From: Wuchereria bancrofti | Taxonomy: Eukaryota; Nematoda; Chromadorea; Rhabditida; Onchocercidae | DNA length: 64,000 nucleotides | NCBI GenBank assembly: GCA_005281725.1 | Contig: SSBO01000012.1 | Location: 1,594,194 to 1,658,193 of the forward strand | Direction of reading: 5' to 3' | Shown here: positions 54,820 to 64,000 of the stretch, piece after piece | How the letters are laid out: the number at the start of each line of letters is the position of its first letter | Position numbering within the stretch: the stretch's first letter is position 1 | The notes under the pieces: generated by a model | The model's database searches: none | What the model was told of the DNA's origin: nothing | What the model saw: the letters and a program-made list of their open reading frames with translations, nothing else | Made by a program: the position numbers and the translations under genes

Positions 54820-57800
54820 AAAAGAATGAAAATGATTTAGCAGTAAGTGGTGAAAAATTCACAACCATTCATAGCGTATCATATTAAAATTGACGAAAGT
54901 GAAAGACAAACGCTGCCACATTTATTCGTAAATCATGCTGTATTTATTTAGATTCCTAGCACTTCACCAACTATAATATTGATTGTTAACTAAGAGTTTA
55001 CTCAAATGAATACGAGATAGAAGGAAAGCAGCATTACGATAAAATGTTTTATGGATGCAGCCAAGGTTTTGTAGTAAATTCTAACAAAACCTTAATTTCA
55101 ATTAAATCTTATAAACTTCCTCATCTACATTTTAGAATCTGCCTAAAATCCCAAAGAAAAAAAAAGAATGAATTGTTGCTGAGACCAAATTTTTCATAAA
55201 ACTTCATGTTTTTTTTTTTTTCAATCTCTTTTTACTGACACTTTTTGTTTGAATATTAGTTTTAAATGAATTGTTTGTAAACACACCACAATTTTTAATA
55301 CTTTTTTCTACTGTGTACAAAGAAAAAAAAAAGAGGGAAGAAGGAAACTGATGAAGAACCAGCAGTCCTGATGTAACAATTCCAGAAAACTACTCAAACC
55401 TTAAACCCACCATAACTTAAACATTCCGAAAAAGTCAGCAGTTTAATTTCTTCGCATGATCTATCTACATGATCGCTAAGTACTTAATGTGGAAGCTGTC
55501 GAGAAGCTTAATTCTGAGATTATGATAAGTTGACATTCGTTCATCCTGACAATCATCTCTGGTAGAATTGCTAGCTTAATTAAGCCTAATCATTATGAGT
55601 GCAAAATAATTGATTTCTCTCACTTTTCTCCATTTCTTCAAAATTCTTACTTTATTTCTCAAAATTACATCTCATTATTCTCTATCATTTTATCTTACAC
55701 TCTTTTCTTATTTGCTCATGTAAACTCACAAAATTTTCCTACAATTTGTGATCAAACTTTTAAGTCCAATTTTCTTTCACTCATTCCTTCTAGCAATTCC
55801 ATCTTATGTAAGAACTTATCGTAAGAATTACTGAGCTAAAAAAAGTTTATTAAAAAAATTTAATAATGTAAAATAACTTCATGTATACCTTCCCAATCAA
55901 TACTATTAAATAAAATGTGAGCAAATAACAATTAAGTGTGGATAAATAGCAAAATTCATTAACTAATAGATGAAAAGATCAACAATTATATTACACACAT
56001 CGTATGACCTAAACATGTATGAAAAAGATAACCTTTAGGTCAATGTATGATCTAACAGTTATCAAAAAGAAAAGAAAAAATTTTTTCAAGTTGTTACTTT
56101 TCAAAATATACCTTTAAACGGTGCTAACTATATGAAATCTTACTGTCTTATGTCATTCATCTTTTTATCCTTAAAATGTTACTTAAATAAGCTTCGTTAA
56201 CAGTAACAATTTAATATGACAACAATTTACAAAACTACTGATAACAAAAGTGAGAAATGATGATGGAGCATAGTTGCAATTTTCATTGCGATGCCAAGTT
56301 AATACGGTCGGTGACAGCATCGTTATCATCCAGCGAGATTTCAATGATCATCCTGGCGATCCGCTTACTACTACTACTATTTCTACTTTACTTCTACTCC
56401 TACTCCTACTCCTACTCCTACTTCTACTATTACTATTACTACTACCATAGCTGCTTATCTTTGTCATTTACTTAACATTACTTTATATAGTATATAGCTT
56501 TTTTACAAGCTTACTTATTCTCAGCTAACAAATTATGTCATAAATAGTAATATGAATAGTAAACAATTCAATTTGACACTTTTATATTAGCCTAAGTTAT
56601 TAGCTCAATATTCATTCCTGCATTTATCTTCATCTTTATATTGTTATTGTGTAATTATAAGAGCTAAAAGATATATGAAATATATAGGAATAGGAAACTT
56701 ACATTCAATCATCTTCCTTATAACTTTTTCAAATATTAAACGTTTATTTTCTTCATGTATTTTCTTTTTTCATTTTCTCAGCTAATTTCATAATTTTTAG
56801 AGAATTTATAGTGAAATAAGTCAGAGAAAAAGCGGAAAAAAAAGAATAAGAGAGAGAAAAAGAAAAAAAATCTAAAAAGAACACCGAACACTCCTGAAAA
56901 CGGTACGCAAATCCGGTAAATATTATTATTTGTTTTGCAATTGCACATATCGCATAATAATTGACTGTATAAAAGAGAGTGAGAAAGAGAGAGAGAGAGG
57001 AGAAGAAGAAAGAGAATATGAGGTTATTGATAAATGTACACACTATTGTAATTGTACAAAAGACAATTAGACGAGAAAATAATATAATAATTTGATAGAA
57101 GATGAGATTGGGATTAAAAGAACTGGAAGTATAAAATTGGAAAGAGTAATAAATTAGAAAGGATGAAGAAGTAAGAAAAAAAAGAAATAAAAATATAAGT
57201 GATGAGAAAAGAAAGGGAATATTCGGAGAGCTAGTGATGGTAAATGATAATGATGAATGTTTACGAATGATTGAACCGCCTGTCATCAGGGTAAAGCAAT
57301 GATACAATTTTTGATGATTCATTGCTACTTAAATTCATTCCTGAATTACCGATGATAGCATATGGTTGCTTTTGATTGAGTGTGAAAATTTTGGTTAGAA
57401 TTTTTATTGCTTTTTAGACATTTTATATCTGTATAGTAATTAGGTAATAGGATTTATGCGTATTTGTTTTTAGTAACTTTCCTGGAAGTGCACTATAAAA
57501 GAAAGATGATATATGGAATAGTATTTTCAAAAAACAGATGAATAAATAAATAATAAGTAAATACAATAAAATAATTAGCAAATAACAGTAATGTTGAATG
57601 CATATAGTATTGCATCATTATCATACTAGAATTCCGATTTTTTAATTGAAGATGATGATTAATTATTCGGTATATTACTTTTTTCAATTGAAATAACAAA
57701 TGTGTGAATTTTGAAACTAATAAATTTTACATTTATCTTTCATACTTGTTTTAATACTAATCAAAATTGTGCATGAAATCATAGCTTAATATTTTTTCTG

Positions 57801-58410
57801 ATACTTCTTCAAGCTATCAAGTCAAGGTGATTTAACCGGCAATTAGTTTTATTTCGAAACGTTTCCATTTTAAACGCATGCACATTTTTTCTTAAAAAAG
57901 AAGGAAAAAGAAAAAAGCAAGAAAATAATTTACATGTGGTGAAATCGGTTTGTTAATAATTTTCCTGCATTGCATCAAAAGTAATTAAATAAATTTCACT
58001 TCTGCTCTTCATCCTAATCAAGTCGTTCTTCATCGAATTCAACATCAGTACTCGTCAATTACCAAAATGCATTAACTAAAATTTAATTCGAAACATTTTG
58101 AAATAAAATAAACATTAATGAATCAGTGTAAAATAAATGTATCAACAGATGTAATTGTCATTGTTAAAAGTTTATAAATTTTTCTGGTAAATATTTTTCC
58201 TAAATTAAAAAAAAAAGGGTTGAAAATATCGTTTTCGGATTGCATTCCTCTTTTATCTTACAAATTGTTAATTAACAATGATATTTATATATAAACAATA
58301 CATGATATGTATATTAATCTTATCACATGTTAAATATTTCTTATATGTATTATAATGATAATATTAATGGGAATTGATTGTTTCTTCTATTTTTTTTTCT
58401 CTTCTTTTTG
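54820..58410. other. Intergenic region between divergent genes
   Basis: 3.6 kb between the PRPSAP start (minus) and the WBP2 start (plus). It contains a CTACTC/TAC simple repeat (about 56375-56445) and a purine-rich block (about 56815-57000, with GAGAGA at 56975-57000). A 189-codon minus-strand frame at 56753-57322 is the translation of this purine-rich block and is not accepted as a gene. Both promoters should be here. Confidence 0.7.
56375..56445. repeat. CTACTC / CTA microsatellite
   Basis: Imperfect run of CTA and CTCCTA units on the plus strand, giving a spurious Tyr/Ser-rich frame. Confidence 0.9.
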
Positions 58411-58413
58411 CAG
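58411..58413 (+). other. Probable trans-splice acceptor of the WBP2 gene
   Basis: TTTTTGCAG ends at 58413 after a pyrimidine-rich tract, 18 bases before the ATG at 58432. Confidence 0.55.
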
Positions 58414-58431
58414 CAGTAATCAGTGTTAATA

Positions 58432-59868
58432 ATGTCAGTGAATACATCAAATACACCTGATGGACGTGGAGTATTGATCTACAGTGGTGAAATGTTCGTT
58501 CGTTTTTATAACTTTGCTTATGCAAATGCAACTGACATATTTCAAAATTTGCATATGCAAAAATAAATCTGACAAGATGATAAGATATATTACACATATC
58601 ATATGCAAATAGCTAGCAGTTAGCTTCATCATTTCGTCTGATTTTATTTTTCTTTTTTGCTTAATAATTATTTGTTTGTTTGAAGGATATTAATTTACAC
58701 GGATGAAGTAAGCTGTCGTTTTGAGAATATACCGAGTAATATTTTCAAAGGAAATAAATCCGGAAATTTATATCTAACCAGTCATCGTGTACGGACTTTT
58801 TTTTTAGTTTCTTTTTTACTTTTTTTTTAAATTTATGGATTTGTTGTTTCAGATCATTTTCCAATTTATAGGTTTGTTGTTTCAGATCATTTTTATTAAT
58901 CGAAAAAATGATTCACTGCGTTCATTTTCGATTCCATTCCATTGCATGAAAGATTTGAAGCTTGAACAACCAGTTTTTGGGGCTAATTTTTTAAAGGGTG
59001 TTGCTATAGCTCAACCTGGTGGTGAGTATTTCATAAATTTTAACTCTCTCATGTGAAAATTTTTTTTAGACTGTAGTATAATGTTGAAATAATTTCCTTT
59101 TTTTTTTTGCTACAGGCATATTGGCTTAATTCTCAACAGTGTGAAAAACTTTTCTAGGTAATTGGAATGGACAAGTAACTTGGAAATTAACATTCAACAA
59201 AGGAGGATGTATTGACTTTGGAATGGCATTGTTAAAAGCTGTTGATATGGGTTTGTTTGCTATCCAAAAGTGAAATATAACTTCTGACTTTTTGTAGGAA
59301 GTAATTATTTATCATTTGCAGCTCAGCGCTTTCGTCCATACGGTTCACCACCAGCTTATGCTCCTCCACCTGGAAATTATTTTGCTGCACCACCAACATA
59401 TTATATACCTCCAGGAGGAAATTATAATGGTTTTCAAGCACCAACGAATGTTTTTCCTAATCATCCACCAGGTAATCCTTTGGATAAATTCTTTACACTA
59501 AGATGATACAGTACTTTTTTTTTCTTCATTATAGCAAATAATTTGTTTCAAAATTTGTAAAACAAAAAAGTTTTTGCCATTATAGTTCTTTTCATATTTT
59601 TCTTTTGGGTAGTGAATGAATGATACAGCTAGCAGCATTCAAGTTTTAAAAATGTATTTAATAAATGTATATTGTTGAATTAACTTTTCAAATTTTCCAT
59701 TGTTTAGCTGGTGATGTTTATATGTACGAAGCTCCACCACCATATTCGGGTATTGGTCCAGATCCATCAGCGACACCAGCAGGAGGACAGGTACATAACT
59801 CTGGAATTGAACCAAATGCTCCATCACAACAACCGATGTATGCACCGCCGCTTCCTACCAAAAGTTAG
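58432..59868 (+). CDS. WBP2: WW-domain-binding protein 2 (WBP2)-type adaptor, 234 aa
   Basis: Adaptor with an N-terminal GRAM/PH-like domain and C-terminal PPxY motifs that bind WW-domain proteins such as YAP or Nedd4-type ligases. Six exons: 58432-58493, 58686-58788, 58886-59021, 59158-59250, 59322-59471, 59708-59868 (705 nt). The GRAM part (about residues 15-130) shows ILIYTDEVSCRFE, GNLYLTSHRIIFINR, SIPFHCMKDLKLEQPVFGAN, GNWNGQVTWKLTF and GGCIDFGMALLK. From residue 132 the chain is Pro/Tyr/Gly-rich with three PPxY motifs: PPAY 141-144, PPTY 155-158, PPPY 191-194. The acceptor of exon 3 is duplicated 33 bp upstream (58852), giving a possible 11-residue in-frame insertion. A second copy of the last exon lies inverted at 62395-62555. 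The stop at 59868 is followed by AATAAA at 60264. Confidence 0.95.
58830..58893. repeat. 33-bp tandem duplication covering a 3' splice site
   Basis: 58831-58860 recurs at 58864-58893 with two mismatches. Both copies contain TTGTTGTTTCAGATCATTTT, so two equivalent acceptors (AG ending 58852 and 58885) stand 33 bases apart. The family alignment favours the downstream one. Confidence 0.9.
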
Positions 59869-60615
59869 ACAATTACTAACTGTTCCAGTCGAACATGGCT
59901 CTTCAATATTCTAATCATTTTATCCATTTTATTCGTTCATTTGCTTATTATTTTGATATAAGCATCATATTTTACATGCCCTATATTATTCCGAACGTTT
60001 CACTATTTCTTTCAGATTTCTGGAGTTTTCTTCAGCTTTCTTTGTCGTATTTTATGTTTTTTTCACACTTTTGGCTCCACTTAATATGACATTTTGTGTA
60101 ATTCGTAATTTTTAAATTCAGTGTTCAGACTTCGTGAATAGTTCTTTTGTCATTCCATATTATCATTATTGATTGCCAACTGTACTAAAATTTAGTTCTG
60201 GTGTTTGTAACAATACTGACTGTGTATTTATATCTAAATTTATCATAAATTGCTTATATCTACAATAAACATTAAAATTTAGACTTCTTGTTATTTGTTG
60301 TTACAGGTTTATGCCATCATTTCTTCTCATATTTTTTAGTTTTAATTAGAATTGTTGCATTGTATTTGAAATATAATATTTTGGATTGTTTTCTAAATTG
60401 CGGTTTCTTCAACTATCTAAGGTGCTGTTTAGTTATTCATGGATGTAAAAGTTTGGTGGTTGTGGTTTTTTGGATAATTTTAGGTCGTCTCAGTATTCAT
60501 CGCTTATGCAACATTTTTACAAACGATACTTACTATCTCATTTTCGAGTTTAACTGTTTCATTTTTTGTTGTTTCGTTTGTTTTTTTTTAGTCTCATGAA
60601 ATGTTCCAACTGTTC
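59869..60615. other. WBP2 3' UTR and short intergenic interval
   Basis: AATAAA at 60264-60269 is a good poly(A) signal for WBP2. The next gene's acceptor follows at 60618, about 350 bases later in the same orientation, close enough for an operon-like arrangement. The 103-codon frame 60288-60599 is not supported as a gene. Confidence 0.6.
60264..60269 (+). terminator. Poly(A) signal for WBP2
   Basis: AATAAA, 396 bases after the stop codon, followed by a TTGTTATTTGTTGTT downstream element. Confidence 0.6.
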
Positions 60616-60618
60616 CAG
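60616..60618 (+). other. Probable trans-splice acceptor of the right-edge gene
   Basis: CTGTTCCAG ends at 60618, 14 bases before the ATG at 60633. It would be an SL site, possibly the downstream cistron of a WBP2 operon. Confidence 0.5.
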
Positions 60619-60632
60619 ACACAATAGTAGCA

Positions 60633-60932
60633 ATGCATTCAATGTCGATGTCCTTTGGTAGCGATCAACAAGAGACAGTTGTAACTGATGGAAATTTCAT
60701 TGCTAATAATAATATCATTATTTCTGATTATGATCAGGTTTGACTTTTCAGTATTTTTGAAGATAAAATTTTAAAGAACTGTATTCACTTATAAGAACGA
60801 TGCAGAATGTTTATGAGATTAATAGTACAGAATAAATAGAAATGTCAAATAAAATAAAACACAAATAAGATTAATAATAAAAAGAAAGATAAAGTTTTGC
60901 ATTTCATTCTACATTTCATCCTACTAATAATA

Positions 60933-60990
<58 letters not shown>

Positions 60991-61292
60991 NTTATTAATA
61001 TTATTATATTATTATTTATTTATTATTATCATTATTATTATTATTAATTATTTATTTATTATTATTTATTAATTATCAATTATTTATTTATTACTTATTA
61101 TCTATTATTTATTTGTTATTTATCATTTTTTATTATTTATTCCATTTATTATTTATTTATTATTCTTTATCTTTTATTATTTATGATTTGTCATTATTTA
61201 TTTTTTATTATCATTTATTTATTATTTTTCACTATTTATTACCATTATTTATTATTTATTATTATTGTTGTTGTTATTATTGTTATTGTTAC

Positions 61293-61330
<38 letters not shown>

Positions 61331-64000
61331 TATTATTAGTAGGATGAAATGTAGAATGAAATGCAAAACTTTATCTTTCTTTTTATTATTAATCTTATTT
61401 GTGTTTTATTTTATTTGACATTTCTATTTATTCTGTACTATTAATCTCATAAACATTCTGCATCGTTCTTATAAGTGAATACAGTTCTTTAAAATTTTAT
61501 CTTCAAAAATACTGAAAAGTCAAACCTGATCATAATCAGAAATAATGATATTATTATTAGCAATGAAATTTCCATCAGTTACAACTGTCTCTTGTTGATC
61601 GCTACCAAAGGACATCGACATTGAATGCATTGCTACTATTGTGTCTGGAACAGTTGGAACATTTCATGAGACTAAAAAAAAACAAACGAAACAACAAAAA
61701 ATGAAACAGTTAAACTCGAAAATGAGATAGTAAGTATCGTTTGTAAAAATGTTGCATAAGCGATGAATACTGAGACGACCTAAAATTATCCAAAAAACCA
61801 CAACCACCAAACTTTTACATCCATGAATAACTAAACAGCACCTTAGATAGTTGAAGAAACCGCAATTTAGAAAACAATCCAAAATATTATATTTCAAATA
61901 CAATGCAACAATTCTAATTAAAACTAAAAAATATGAGAAGAAATGATGGCATAAACCTGTAACAACAAATAACAAGAAGTCTAAATTTTAATGTTTATTG
62001 TAGATATAAGCAATTTATGATAAATTTAGATATAAATACACAGTCAGTATTGTTACAAACACCAGAACTAAATTTTAGTACAGTTGGCAATCAATAATGA
62101 TAATATGGAATGACAAAAGAACTATTCACGAAGTCTGAACACTGAATTTAAAAATTACGAATTACACAAAATGTCATATTAAGTGGAGCCAAAAGTGTGA
62201 AAAAAACATAAAATACGACAAAGAAAGCTGAAGAAAACTCCAGAAATCTGAAAGAAATAGTGAAACGTTCGGAATAATATAGGGCATGTAAAATATGATG
62301 CTTATATCAAAATAATAAGCAAATGAACGAATAAAATGGATAAAATGATTAGAATATTGAAGAGCCATGTTCGACTGGAACAGTTAGTAATTGTCTAACT
62401 TTTGGTAGGAAGCGGCGGTGCATACATCGGTTGTTGTGATGGAGCATTTGGTTCAATTCCAGAGTTATGTACCTGTCCTCCTGCTGGTGTCGCTGATGGA
62501 TCTGGACCAATACCCGAATATGGTGGTGGAGCTTCGTACATATAAACATCACCAGCTAAACAATGGAAAATTTGAAAAGTTAATTCAACAATATACATTT
62601 ATTAAATACATTTTTAAAACTTGAATGCTGCTAGCTGTATCATTCATTCACTACCCAAAAGAAAAATATGAAAAGAACTATAATGGCAAAAACTTTTTTG
62701 TTTTACAAATTTTGAAACAAATTATTTGCTATAATGAAGAAAAAAAAAGTNTAGGAGAAACAATAATGTCAATTAATGATTATTTGGGTTTATATTTTAA
62801 AATAATCTTTAAGCTAATCATTATATTTTATAATAAAAATTCGTCATATATGATATATATTATATGTATTATATAAAATTTTGGATCATATTTTTTATTA
62901 GATCAAGAAGTTTAAAGTAATATTCCAGTCCTGCCAAAATGGTATGCTTAATAATGTAGCTGTTGAAGAGAATAAAATGAACGACACAGGCAATTATCAA
63001 ACGGTTTATTCAGGTTTGATCTTTGTTACAGTTTTATCATTATTAATTATAATGATTTTATTCTTATTATAAATCATTATTAATGCTAATTGACTGTCAA
63101 AATTTCTATATTATAGTTTTTTTAGCATATAAACTTGTATGATTGATATCATCTTGATAATCGACATTATTGTTTCTCCTAATGTTTTTGTCATTCGAAA
63201 ACATTTTCAGCAAACCGTTAATTATATAACTATATAAACGGTTTTAATATTTAATTCATGATAAGTAATACATACTGAAATATAAGAATGAGACTGAAGA
63301 TAGGAACTTCTTGAGGATTGCTTCTCTTTACCAACAATTCTATCTTTTTCTCAAATTTTATGTAACACCTAGTATGTTACTATTATTTACTACTAACTTG
63401 CACGATATTTTCTGATTCTTTAATCGATTTAATAAAACCACTGTATTAATGCATTCACAATTCTTATATTCTTTTTAGATTAAAGTCGATAATTTTTTTT
63501 TTTTTTTTAATTTGTATCTATAAACAGTTAAAAAACGTTTTTTCATGCCATCGAATGTGATAATTTCGTATCTAAAATGTTATTTTTCCAGAATATCAAT
63601 CATTAGTTGGAAGTTCAGGAGGTATGACAATGTCAACTATACCACCTGCTTCTACACCAACTTCTTATCAACAGTTAAATCAGGTTCATTTTAATTTTTG
63701 TCAAAATAACCAAATGATCGGTTAGACTATAGAATGTTTATAACATTTCTATTTATAAATTATGTTTCTTTAATTGCTACATTTAGTTAGTGATAATATT
63801 TTTAATGATTGTTTAAAAAGCATTTTTACTGAAAAAATATTGGTTAAGTCTTGAAAATTGGACAGCATTAAAAGCACTTAAATCATATTATACTTTTCGA
63901 TAATTTTAGATGTCACCACAGTCAACAGCTGCATCAGCTAGTCAATTTGATCATATTACAGTTATGACAAATTTGCAACAATCGTCTGATTTATACACCG
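60633..64000 (+). CDS. Unrecognised Ser/Gln/Thr/Asn-rich protein, 5' part (runs off the right edge)
   Basis: I do not recognise this protein. Four phase-consistent exons: 60633-60737, 62929-63013, 63592-63683, 63910 to beyond 64000, 124 codons so far. The sequence begins MHSMSMSFGSDQQ, then NNNIIISDYDQ, SLVGSSGGMTMSTIPPAS and MSPQSTAASASQ. It is low-complexity, without signal peptide or membrane helix, like the disordered N-terminal arm of a transcription or chromatin factor; that is inference. Intron 1 (60738-62928) is long only because it contains the inverted copy 60992-62750. Exon 2 has an alternative in-frame acceptor at 62901 (TTATTAG) that would add nine residues. A duplicate of exon 1 lies on the minus strand at 61526-61630. 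Confidence 0.72.
60969..61294. repeat. ATT-type microsatellite at the centre of the palindrome
   Basis: Almost pure AAT/ATT and TTTATT repeats, with a single N at 60991 that looks like a contig join. The 101-codon Tyr/Phe-rich frame here is spurious. Confidence 0.95.
61526..61630 (-). pseudogene. Inverted duplicate of the right-edge gene's first coding exon
   Basis: Identical in reverse complement to 60633-60737, with the same acceptor and donor. No downstream exons follow on the minus strand, so it cannot make the protein. Probably an assembly duplicate. Confidence 0.8.
62395..62555 (-). pseudogene. Inverted duplicate of the last WBP2 exon
   Basis: Identical in reverse complement to 59708-59868, including the PPPY motif and stop. 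The other five WBP2 exons are absent upstream on the minus strand. It is an exon fragment, and probably an assembly duplicate rather than a true pseudogene. Confidence 0.8.

Larger units (their letters stand above)
59513..60968 (+). repeat. Inverted repeat, left arm (about 1.46 kb)
   Basis: This arm is the reverse complement of 61295-62750, centred at 61131.5, with no difference in the stretches I compared. It holds the last WBP2 exon and the first exon of the next gene. It fades into an ATT microsatellite containing a single N at 60991. Confidence 0.95.
61295..62750 (-). repeat. Inverted repeat, right arm (about 1.46 kb)
   Basis: Exact inverted counterpart of 59513-60968 as far as I can read. 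Its outer edge coincides with a single N at 62751 and its contig would begin at the N at 60991. This suggests that a duplicate contig was placed in reverse orientation. Confidence 0.95.

Noticed and set aside
56753..57322. 189-codon minus-strand open frame with many hydrophobic residues
   Set aside because: It is the complement of a purine-rich, partly GAGAGA block and reads as Phe/Ser/Leu/Ile low complexity. There is no splice structure, family similarity or conserved motif.
60288..60599. 103-codon hydrophobic frame, repeated inverted at 61664-61975
   Set aside because: Begins at a non-ATG codon in the WBP2 3' region, has no family similarity, and exists twice only because of the inverted repeat.
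1..64000. Bacterial (endosymbiont) insertion, CRISPR, phage or toxin systems
   Set aside because: No long intronless bacterial-type frames, no spaced direct repeats and no bacterial gene families were seen; all recognised genes are intron-containing metazoan genes.

Overview
The window looks like nuclear DNA of a nematode, most likely a filarial or related spirurid worm. The base composition is very AT-rich and full of homopolymer runs. Genes are split into short exons by many small GT-AG introns, and most first ATGs sit just behind a consensus 3' splice site with no paired donor, as expected for spliced-leader trans-splicing. The gene set is purely metazoan. I saw no prokaryotic operon, CRISPR array, phage or tRNA gene. 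Species cannot be fixed from the sequence alone.

Layout from left to right. (1) 1-2647, minus: 5' part of an unrecognised acidic, Asn/Ser/Thr-rich protein, with a 153-base assembly gap in its first intron. (2) 6361-9828, plus: a complete 302-residue NR2-class nuclear receptor. (3) 9829-15144: non-genic, with a tandem duplication at an NNN, a 48-bp repeat, a long imperfect palindrome and an 8-copy 45-bp minisatellite. (4) 15145-17813, plus: G-alpha-12 (gpa-12 type). (5) 19695-22059, plus: mitochondrial succinyl-CoA ligase alpha. (6) 23093-31479, minus: a TIKI-family (TraB/TIKI fold) membrane metalloprotease in ten exons, convergent with the succinyl-CoA ligase gene. (7) 31480-40866: a 9.4-kb gene-poor interval. 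(8) 40867-42185, plus: an ion-transport-peptide/CHH-type neuropeptide precursor. (9) 47015-48940, plus: a LAPTM-like four-helix membrane protein. (10) 50558-54805, minus: PRPP synthetase-associated protein, apparently non-catalytic. (11) 58432-59868, plus: a WBP2-type GRAM/PPxY protein. (12) 60633 to the right edge, plus: 5' part of an unrecognised Ser/Gln/Thr-rich protein.

The genes are functionally unrelated (signalling, TCA cycle, Wnt processing, neuropeptide, lysosome, nucleotide metabolism) and do not form a pathway cluster. All exon chains given keep one open frame through every junction, but they were built by eye from splice signals, phase and family resemblance.

The most notable items are the TIKI gene, the ITP/CHH-like hormone, the divergent PRPS-associated protein, a nuclear receptor that seems to stop before helix 12, and a 1.46-kb inverted repeat at 59513-62750. 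The inverted copy is bounded by single Ns, so it is probably a scaffolding artefact. I did not find a convincing new multi-gene system.
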